A stretch of 12,009 bases of DNA, taken from positions 1 to 12,009 of the forward strand of contig CAMUHA010000094.1 of the NCBI GenBank assembly GCA_947088515.1, written 5' to 3'. Position 1 is the stretch's first letter. Every line of letters starts with the position of its first letter. A program made the position numbers and the translations under genes. The notes below the pieces were generated by a model. It was not told the DNA's origin. It made no database searches and worked only from the letters and a program-made list of their open reading frames with translations. Positions 6,909 through 12,009 of this stretch are shown piece after piece. This stretch comes from an uncultured bacterium. Lineage in GTDB: Bacteria; Bacillota; Clostridia; Lachnospirales; Lachnospiraceae.

Positions 6909-7176
6909 TTTTCATAGATTTCAATCAGCATCCCTATAGATAGTTACCATTTTTACATAAATATACAGCCAGTGTTATGCCGGCAATGGTGGCTTTCAAT
7001 AGACGGGCTGATTTACAAACCGCTGTTCATGGCCTGGCTGTAAACAGTGACATTCAGATATACGCAAAGCCCCGGACCTTGACAAAAGAATATAATGTTG
7101 TATTAAAGCTGTTCACAAATCCAAAACAAGAACAACAATCGTTTATTTGTTTTTAAATAAGAGAATAGGAGATGTT
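6909..7176 (+). other. long leader/intergenic stretch with possible structured RNA
   Basis: The 6831-7176 gap has no convincing gene. A hairpin pairs CGCTGTT (7021-7027) with AACAGTG (7043-7049). Its loop contains CTGGCTGTA (7034-7042), which is an exact complement of TACAGCCAG at 6964-6972, so a pseudoknot or a switch between two folds is possible. An ATG-started open frame of 59 codons (6977-7156) also crosses this stretch; it has no Shine-Dalgarno sequence and no family I recognise, so I do not call it a gene. The 6831-6960 part is AT-rich with no clear terminator for the lipase gene. Confidence 0.35.
7079..7106 (+). promoter_or_regulatory. second candidate promoter close to the chemoreceptor gene
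   Basis: A perfect TTGACA (7079-7084) is followed after 16 bp by TATTAA (7101-7106, four of six matches to TATAAT). The transcript would start near 7113, about 64 nt before the ATG. No motility sigma-D type -10 (GCCGATAA) was found. Confidence 0.4.
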
Positions 7177-8868
7177 ATGTTAGATAAAGTAAAATACATG
7201 AAAGTGGAAAAGAAACTAAAATTCTGCTTTACCTTAGTTGTTGTCATAGCCTGCATTTCGAGTATTCTTGGTCTGATTTTTCTGTTTTATAACAACGTTA
7301 AGTTCAGCGAGGCTCTGGTAACAAACGGATTCTCCCAGGGGGAAATTGGTATTTTCAGCACCTATCTGAATAAAGAGCCATCTATTGTAAGGGAAATGAT
7401 TTTGTCAACTGACGCTGATGAAATACAGGCATCAGCAGATGAACTGGAAAAAACCCGTCAGCTTACAAATGATGCGTTTATAGTAATGAGGGAGCATTGC
7501 ACCTCTAAAGAGGAAGAGCCATACATGACCACCATTCAGGAGACATTGCCCCTATACCGGGAAATTTTTGAACAGGTGAAAGAGTATGCGCTTAACAATC
7601 AGGATGATGAGGCCTATGAGCTTTTAGTTTCACAGGGAAAACCCACTTTAACGAAATTGACTGATGCAGTGGAAGGGCTGATTGACCTGAATGTAACCGT
7701 TGGCAATGAGGTAGCCCAGAATCTTGCAATCCAAACCTATGTAATTATTGCCATCATGATTATTGTGATCATTATCTCTATTGTTATTTCCATGAAAATT
7801 GCAGGATTTGTTGCAAAGCTTTTCTCAGAGCCGATTATCAGGGTGAAAGAGGCCACTTCCATGCTTGCCCATGGGGATTTGAAAAACATTAAAATAGAAA
7901 AAATGTATCCCGATGAAATCGGTGAAATGACAGACTCCTTTATGGAAGCAATCGGACTGTTAAGTCTGTATATACAGGACCTGGACAGGGTATTAAGCAA
8001 TGTTGCCGCCGGAAACTTTAATGTTTCTGCTGAAGCAGATTTTAGAGGTGATTTTCTTGCCCTTACCAGCGCTATTTCCACTTTCACTACTTCTTTAAGC
8101 GATACGCTTGGAAAAATTAATGAAGCTTCTGAGCAGGTTGCTTTAGGCGCCGGTCAGATGGCAGAAAGCGCGCAGTCCTTAGCAGAAGGAGCCACTGACC
8201 AGGCAGGTTCCGTGGAAGAGCTTACAGCTACTATTCAAAACATTACCGAAACTGTTGTAAACAGCTCCGAAAAGGCAAATCAGTCTTATTTGAATGCGGA
8301 AGAATTTGAGCACGCTGCCGAGAAGAGTAATGAAGATATTAAGCATTTAAATTCTGCAATGCAGCGTATCAATGACACCTCCAAGCAGATAGCAAATATT
8401 ATTGCAGAAATTGAGGATATTGCTTCCCAGACAAACCTTTTATCCCTGAATGCTTCTATTGAGGCCGCAAGAGCCGGAGAAGCCGGAAAAGGCTTTGCTG
8501 TTGTTGCGGACCAAATCGGCAAGCTGGCTTCTGACAGTGCAAATTCAGCAGTTAATACAAAGAAACTGATTGAAAACTCCATTGCAGAGATAGAAAATGG
8601 AAATGAAATTACCTTAAAAGCTACCACAGCAATGGAATCCGTTATCAATGGTATTAAAATGCTTGCAGTATCCACAAAGGAAATCAGTGATTTGTCTGTT
8701 TCCCAGGCAGATGCTATGAAGCAGTTAGAACAGGGTATAGAGCAAATTTCTGAAGTAATACAAAACAATTCGGCAGCGGCACAGCAGTCTTCTGCCACCA
8801 GCGAAGAATTATCTGCACAATCTGAAAATCTGGAACAGCTGGTAAGACAGTTCCAGTTAAAGGTTTAA
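7177..8868 (+). CDS. methyl-accepting chemotaxis protein (4HB-type sensor, HAMP)
   Basis: This is a transmembrane chemoreceptor that signals through CheW/CheA. The 563 residues hold TM1 at about 18-38, an extracytoplasmic mostly helical sensor of about 145 residues (4HB_MCP-like), and TM2 at about 186-208. A HAMP domain spans about 210-265, and a second HAMP-like helical stretch spans about 266-315 (AAGNFNV, then RGDF). A long coiled coil follows. The kinase-control hairpin tip lies at about 412-451, with IEDIASQTNLLSLNASIEAA, ARAGEAGKGFAVVA and then DQIGKLA. The returning arm ends in SEELSAQSENLEQLVRQF. The tip is nearly canonical, so signalling to CheA is expected; the ligand is unknown. 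I chose ATG at 7177, with AGGAG five bases upstream. A TTG at 7147 in the same frame lacks a ribosome binding site. No other chemotaxis gene is adjacent. Confidence 0.95.
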   Translation: MLDKVKYMKVEKKLKFCFTLVVVIACISSILGLIFLFYNNVKFSEALVTNGFSQGEIGIFSTYLNKEPSIVREMILSTDADEIQASADELEKTRQLTNDAFIVMREHCTSKEEEPYMTTIQETLPLYREIFEQVKEYALNNQDDEAYELLVSQGKPTLTKLTDAVEGLIDLNVTVGNEVAQNLAIQTYVIIAIMIIVIIISIVISMKIAGFVAKLFSEPIIRVKEATSMLAHGDLKNIKIEKMYPDEIGEMTDSFMEAIGLLSLYIQDLDRVLSNVAAGNFNVSAEADFRGDFLALTSAISTFTTSLSDTLGKINEASEQVALGAGQMAESAQSLAEGATDQAGSVEELTATIQNITETVVNSSEKANQSYLNAEEFEHAAEKSNEDIKHLNSAMQRINDTSKQIANIIAEIEDIASQTNLLSLNASIEAARAGEAGKGFAVVADQIGKLASDSANSAVNTKKLIENSIAEIENGNEITLKATTAMESVINGIKMLAVSTKEISDLSVSQADAMKQLEQGIEQISEVIQNNSAAAQQSSATSEELSAQSENLEQLVRQFQLKV

Positions 8869-8987
8869 AAACAGCCTTTAATTAAAATAACTTATTTATT
8901 ACACAGCTAAGCAATACATAGCATATATTCTTTTTTACTGCCAAAATATATCAGGTAAACGGGTATTTAGTAGTATCAGAACCTGTA

Positions 8988-9039
8988 AAAGAGGTATCCG
9001 AAGAACAAGTATTTGTCCTTTGGACACCTCTTTATTTTG
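8988..9039. terminator. long bidirectional terminator between the chemoreceptor gene and mtnA
   Basis: AAAGAGGTATCCGAAG (8988-9003) pairs with CTTTGGACACCTCTTT (9018-9033) with one A/C mismatch and one G-T pair. A smaller ACAA/TTGT stem can extend it. T-rich sequence follows on both strands (TATTTT on plus, CTCTTTT on minus). It lies between two convergent genes and can serve both, about 120 bp after the chemoreceptor stop and 15 bp after the mtnA stop. Confidence 0.88.
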
Positions 9040-9054
9040 GCTTCACCGCTTCAG

Positions 9055-10236
9055 TCAATAACCACATTTATTATTTTTGCCGCATAGAGCCAAAAGTGAT
9101 TCGTCAAAGGGCTCCCTGGCTATTCCATTCTCTGTTACAATGGCCGTTATCAGCTCATTATCTGTCACATCAAAAGCCGGATTGTATACTTTGACTCCTT
9201 CCGGCGCCATCCGTTCTTTGTACCACATTTTTGTAACTTCTTCTGCAGGCCTTTGCTCAATATTGATTTCCGCCCCTGTAGGAGTGGCAAGGTCAATTGT
9301 TGAAGTGGGCGCGCATACATAAAAAGGCACATGATAGCGTTTCGCCACTGCTGCCACCATGGAGGTGCCTATCTTATTAGCTGTATCTCCATTAGCCGCC
9401 ACCCGGTCACATCCTACAAACACTGCCTGAACCCATCCGTTTCTCATTACCATAGAAGACATATTATCACAGATAAGGGTCACATCCACGCCAGCGCTGT
9501 GCAGCTCATATGCAGTAAGCCGCGCTCCCTGCAAAAGAGGCCTTGTCTCGTCTGCAAATACCCGGAAATTATATCCTCTCTCCTGCCCAAGATAAATGGG
9601 CGCAGTAGCTGTTCCATATTTGCATGTGGCAAGCTGTCCTGCATTACAATGAGTCAATATACCATCTCCCGGTTTTACAAGGCTTAACCCATATTCACCA
9701 ATTGCCCTGCATACCCGGATATCCTCCTGTTTTATTTCTTTAGCCTCCCTGCCAAGAAGCTCTATCATCTCACCCAGACTTTTTCCTTCTTTATGAGCCT
9801 GCCTGCATACCTCATCCATGCGGTTCAGCGCCCAGGATAAGTTAACAGCCGTTGGCCTTGCAGAATTTAAGTAGTCTTTCTGTTCCCTGAATTTTTTGTA
9901 AAACAGGTCAAAGGACCTGCTGCTATCCTCTCTTTCTTTCCCTTCCTTTTCTTTCGCACTATGTTCTCTCTGCCAGTCCTTACATGTCTCATTTTCAGAA
10001 TGGAGAATTTCGTCTGCCGTCTGTGCGGCCAACACATAAATGCCAAAAGCTGCCGTAACTCCAATCGCCGGCGCCCCCCGTACCTTTAACAAATAAATGG
10101 CATCCCAGATTTCCTGGGCAGTGCGCAGTTTAATTATTTCTGTTCTTGCAGGCAGTTTAGTCTGGTCAATAATTACGACGCTTCCATCACTCTCATCCAA
10201 ATCCACTGTTTCATACTCCAAGATACTCTTATCCAT
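9055..10236 (-). CDS. mtnA: S-methyl-5-thioribose-1-phosphate isomerase
   Basis: MtnA isomerises methylthioribose 1-phosphate to methylthioribulose 1-phosphate in methionine salvage or in methylthioadenosine disposal. The fold is related to eIF2B. Diagnostic motifs are KVRGAPAIGV (51-60), ARPTAVNLSWALNRM (126-140), THCNAGQLAT (195-204) with catalytic Cys197, VGCDRVAANGDTANKIGTS (274-292) with catalytic Asp277, and IEQRP near 326-330. At 393 residues it is about 40 longer than usual. The excess is a very charged segment at about 78-110, rich in Lys and Glu, between an N-terminal helix and the DYLNSARPTA region. It looks like a surface loop, and the active-site residues are intact. The start ATG at 10236 has AAAGGAAAA upstream with a rather long spacing. 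No other salvage genes are adjacent; a 58-residue membrane protein gene lies 40 bp upstream and is probably cotranscribed. Confidence 0.94.
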   Translation of the reverse strand: MDKSILEYETVDLDESDGSVVIIDQTKLPARTEIIKLRTAQEIWDAIYLLKVRGAPAIGVTAAFGIYVLAAQTADEILHSENETCKDWQREHSAKEKEGKEREDSSRSFDLFYKKFREQKDYLNSARPTAVNLSWALNRMDEVCRQAHKEGKSLGEMIELLGREAKEIKQEDIRVCRAIGEYGLSLVKPGDGILTHCNAGQLATCKYGTATAPIYLGQERGYNFRVFADETRPLLQGARLTAYELHSAGVDVTLICDNMSSMVMRNGWVQAVFVGCDRVAANGDTANKIGTSMVAAVAKRYHVPFYVCAPTSTIDLATPTGAEINIEQRPAEEVTKMWYKERMAPEGVKVYNPAFDVTDNELITAIVTENGIAREPFDESLLALCGKNNKCGY

Positions 10237-10276
10237 ATCATTCTTTTCCTTTCTTAGAGCGTGCTTATATTATTAA

Positions 10277-10453
10277 TTAATTTTTGATATTCTCTAATTC
10301 CTGTATACAGTAAACAGTATAAATTAAAATCACCACTATAACTATGGTTCTATCAATCTTTGCATTTATGCGTTTTCTTCTTTTTTCTTTCCTTTTCCTT
10401 TCTTTCTTTTCCAGTTTTCTCCGCTTTGATTCACTGATTTTTGCTTGTGCCAT
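10277..10453 (-). CDS. 58-residue basic single-pass membrane protein, unknown function
   Basis: A short open frame begins at ATG 10453 and ends at TAA 10279-10277. AAAGGAGT lies nine bases upstream, a convincing ribosome binding site. Residues 1-35 are strongly basic, with repeated Lys/Arg/Glu such as KRRKLEKKERKRKEKRRKR at 10-28. Residues 36-50 form a hydrophobic segment (TIVIVVILIYTVYCI) fit for one membrane helix, followed by a short tail QELENIKN. By the positive-inside rule the basic N-terminus should lie in the cytoplasm. It sits 40 bp before mtnA in the same direction, with an extended -10 promoter upstream. I recognise no family. The ribosome binding site, promoter and composition together argue for a real gene. 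Confidence 0.7.
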   Translation of the reverse strand: MAQAKISESKRRKLEKKERKRKEKRRKRINAKIDRTIVIVVILIYTVYCIQELENIKN

Positions 10454-10527
10454 ATTTATTGACTCCTTTAGTCATATAACTGCAGCTTGCCATGCCGCAT
10501 TATACATTGTGTGGTCCGAATAAAGAC

Positions 10528-10536
10528 ATTATACCA
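10528..10536 (-). promoter_or_regulatory. extended -10 promoter for the small membrane protein and mtnA
   Basis: On the minus strand the sequence reads TGGTATAAT, a full extended -10, about 75 bp before the small ORF start. The matching -35 region is poor, as is common for extended -10 promoters. A second TATAAT occurs some 35 bp downstream. No S-box riboswitch features are visible in the short leader. Confidence 0.5.
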
Positions 10537-10676
10537 AAACTCTCCCAAAAAAGATAGATTTTCAAATCTGGTTTCCTGCTTGTATATATGGAAATATAAT
10601 TAAAAATATAGTCGCAATGTTTAAAAGACGTGCATATATTATTTAAAACCAACTGCTAAACATAAACGGAGAACTA

Positions 10677-10946
10677 ATGTCTGTCACCTCCTTAGATATT
10701 CTTAATTTGTCCCATTCCTTAAGAGATATATGCGAGATAAACTGCAACACCCCCGAATGTCTTACCCAATCTCTCAAAATATTGCTTCAATGTAATTTAA
10801 TTGAAGCAAACCTTCAGTTTAATGCACAATTAAACTGTGGCTCTTTCGTTCCGCCCGAAAATCCCGGACACGAAAAAAAACATCCTAAACAAGGCACAGG
10901 AATTGACCTGACCAATCCAAACTACATTCATCCTCCTGTAAGATAG
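10677..10946 (+). CDS. hypothetical 89-residue protein
   Basis: The open frame begins at ATG 10677, with CGGAG five bases upstream, and ends just before a bidirectional terminator. The product is hydrophilic overall, with no signal peptide or membrane segment. It has five cysteines (19, 23, 28, 39, 54), an amphipathic first half (SLDILNLSHSLRDI), and a Pro/His/Lys-rich second half ending NPNYIHPPVR. I do not recognise a family. It stands alone on the plus strand between mtnA and etfA. The promoter side is AT-rich with several TATA-like words but no good -35/-10 pair. A ribosome binding site and a terminator make a real gene more likely than not, but a chance ORF remains possible. Confidence 0.5.
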   Translation: MSVTSLDILNLSHSLRDICEINCNTPECLTQSLKILLQCNLIEANLQFNAQLNCGSFVPPENPGHEKKHPKQGTGIDLTNPNYIHPPVR

Positions 10947-10990
10947 TCTGGTATAAACGGGAAAAATTGCGCCAAACCGCATATAAAAGC

Positions 10991-11028
10991 AAAAAGCGCC
11001 TACCTCACAGGGGATGTAAGCGCTTTTT
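10991..11028. terminator. bidirectional intrinsic terminator between the hypothetical ORF and etfA
   Basis: AAAAAGCGC (10991-10999) and GCGCTTTTT (11020-11028) form a perfect 9-bp stem that can extend inward through TAC/GTA and CTC/GGG. The A and T runs flank the GC core, so it can end transcripts from both sides. It lies 28 bp beyond the etfA stop codon. Confidence 0.9.
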
Positions 11029-11056
11029 ACTTATTTATAATTTGGATATTGTCGTC

Positions 11057-12009
11057 TTATTTTGCCGCCATTTCTGCTTTTAATCTCTCTGTAAGAGCAG
11101 GAACGATTTTATTTAAATCACCAACAATACCATAGTCAGCTACCTCAAAAATAGGAGCTGTTTCATCTTTATTAATTGCAATAATAATATCTGCTTCTTC
11201 CATACCTGCTACGTGCTGGATAGCGCCGGAAATACCAATTGCAAAGTATACGTTAGGACGAACAGTCTTACCTGTCTGTCCAACCTGTAAATCTTTAGGT
11301 TTCCAGCCTGCATCTACAACTGCACGTGAGCAGCTTACTGTTCCGCCAATTACTTCTGCAAGGTCTTCAAGTATCTTAAAGTTTTCAGGACTTCCCACGC
11401 CACGTCCGCCAGATACCAGGATTTTTGCATCCATAATATCAGCAACGTCAGAAACGGCCTTAACAACCTCTAAGATTTCAACATACTTGTCGTTGGGAGT
11501 AAAGCCCGGATTATATTCTACAACAACCGCTTTCTTTCCCTCTTCTCTTGGCGCTTTCTGCATAACGCCTGGGCGAACCGTTGCCATCTGAGGACGGAAT
11601 TCAGGGCAGGCAATCGTAGCAATTGTATTACCGCCAAAAGCAGGACGAGTCATCAAAAGCTGATTGTGAAGCTGTTCTTTTCCAGGAATAGGATTAATCG
11701 GGAAATCTCCAATATCAAGCTGTGTACAGTCTGCTGTCAGTCCTGTATGTATTCTTGCTGACACTCTGGGACCCAGGTCACGTCCGATTGCAGTTGCCCC
11801 AACCAGGAAAATTTCAGGCTTAAACTCATTTATTACAGATGAAACCGCATGTGCATAAGGCTCTGTCCTGTATTCTTTCAGTTCAGGGTCATCCACAACA
11901 ATAACCTTGTCAGCGCCATACTCTGCCAGTTCATCAGCCAGTCCCTTTACATCACTTCCTACCAGAACTGCTGTTACTTCCGTGCCCAAATCCTTTGCAA
12001 GGTCTTTGC
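11057..12009 (-). CDS. etfA: electron transfer flavoprotein alpha subunit, 5' end outside the window
   Basis: EtfA binds FAD and, with EtfB, carries electrons between acyl-CoA dehydrogenases and other carriers. In Clostridia it often forms a butyryl-CoA dehydrogenase/Etf bifurcating complex. The visible 316 residues run through the right edge with no start, so the N-terminus is missing; an in-frame TTG at 11989 is internal. The N-terminal nucleotide-fold half contains FLVGATAIGRDLGPRVSAR, TGLTADCTQLDI and MTRPAFGGNTIATI. The C-terminal FAD-binding domain contains SGGRGVGSPENF, GGTVSCSRAVVDAGW, QVGQTGKTV and the family signature IGISGAIQHVAGM with AINKDETAPIF. The end at RLKAEMAAK is normal. 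By family habit etfB and an acyl-CoA dehydrogenase gene should lie just beyond the right edge; that is inference. Confidence 0.95.
   Translation of the reverse strand, partial: KDLAKDLGTEVTAVLVGSDVKGLADELAEYGADKVIVVDDPELKEYRTEPYAHAVSSVINEFKPEIFLVGATAIGRDLGPRVSARIHTGLTADCTQLDIGDFPINPIPGKEQLHNQLLMTRPAFGGNTIATIACPEFRPQMATVRPGVMQKAPREEGKKAVVVEYNPGFTPNDKYVEILEVVKAVSDVADIMDAKILVSGGRGVGSPENFKILEDLAEVIGGTVSCSRAVVDAGWKPKDLQVGQTGKTVRPNVYFAIGISGAIQHVAGMEEADIIIAINKDETAPIFEVADYGIVGDLNKIVPALTERLKAEMAAK

Noticed and set aside
6966..7020. cobalamin or fluoride riboswitch fragment (AGCCAGTGTTATGCCGGC, GGCAATGG)
   Set aside because: Only single short words match; the other conserved boxes and stems of these classes are absent.
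6964..7080. c-di-GMP-I (GEMM) riboswitch before the chemoreceptor gene
   Set aside because: ACAAACC, GTGAC and ACGCAAAGCC resemble conserved GEMM words. However, about a dozen extra bases interrupt GTGAC and CGCAAAGCC, the GAAA tetraloop is missing, and the only GCCAG...GCCGG-like partner lies upstream instead of downstream. It is mentioned as a finding but not called.
6977..7156. 59-codon ORF in the chemoreceptor leader
   Set aside because: It has no Shine-Dalgarno sequence before its ATG, resembles no known family, and overlaps a good promoter; it is probably chance.
7147..7176. TTG start for the chemoreceptor at 7147
   Set aside because: No ribosome binding site precedes it, while ATG 7177 has AGGAG at five bases.
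10545..10570. AGATTT/AAATCT stem followed by T-run on the minus strand as a terminator
   Set aside because: The stem is only A/T-rich, and no upstream minus-strand gene needs it because etfA already has its own terminator.
1..12009. CRISPR arrays, insertion sequences, tRNA or rRNA genes
   Set aside because: No regularly spaced direct repeats, transposase motifs, tRNA-like TTCGA arms with matching stems, or rRNA signatures were seen on either strand.

Overview
The window looks like chromosomal DNA of an anaerobic, low-to-moderate GC Firmicute, most likely a Clostridia/Lachnospiraceae-type gut bacterium. The reasons are AGGAGG-type ribosome binding sites, a gatCAB amidotransferase operon, an etfA gene of the kind found in acyl-CoA dehydrogenase operons, a Firmicute-style chemoreceptor, and AT-rich intergenic DNA with TATAAT-type promoters. 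The genus cannot be fixed from this sequence alone.

Layout from left to right. (1) At 1-1087 on the minus strand is a partial gene that runs off the left edge. It encodes a PAAR-like (DUF4280-type) N-terminal domain, an acidic linker and an AHH-family HNH/EndoVII nuclease, so it is a polymorphic-toxin effector; its immunity gene would lie outside the window. (2) At 1146-4489 is the minus-strand operon gatC-gatA-gatB for Asp/Glu-tRNA amidotransferase. A 95-bp near-complete hairpin sits between gatC and gatA. (3) At 4693-5418 is a plus-strand nagB (glucosamine-6-phosphate deaminase), divergent from gatC and closed by a clear terminator. (4) At 5520-6830 is a plus-strand membrane-anchored lipase/esterase with an intact Ser-Asp-His set. 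(5) At 6831-7176 is a 346-bp non-coding stretch with an extended -10 promoter and a possible structured leader. It precedes a 563-residue methyl-accepting chemotaxis protein (7177-8868). (6) A long bidirectional terminator separates this from the minus-strand mtnA (methylthioribose-1-phosphate isomerase). Just upstream of mtnA is a 58-residue basic single-pass membrane protein with a good ribosome binding site. (7) At 10677-10946 is a plus-strand hypothetical ORF of 89 codons, which converges through a hairpin terminator on (8) etfA, minus strand, whose 5' end lies beyond the right edge.

Most of the window is housekeeping and central metabolism: indirect Gln/Asn-tRNA synthesis, amino-sugar catabolism, methionine salvage and flavin-based electron transfer. 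The accessory signals are the toxin gene, the palindromic element inside the gat operon, the lipase with a multi-pass membrane N-terminus, the chemoreceptor leader, and two small ORFs of unknown function.
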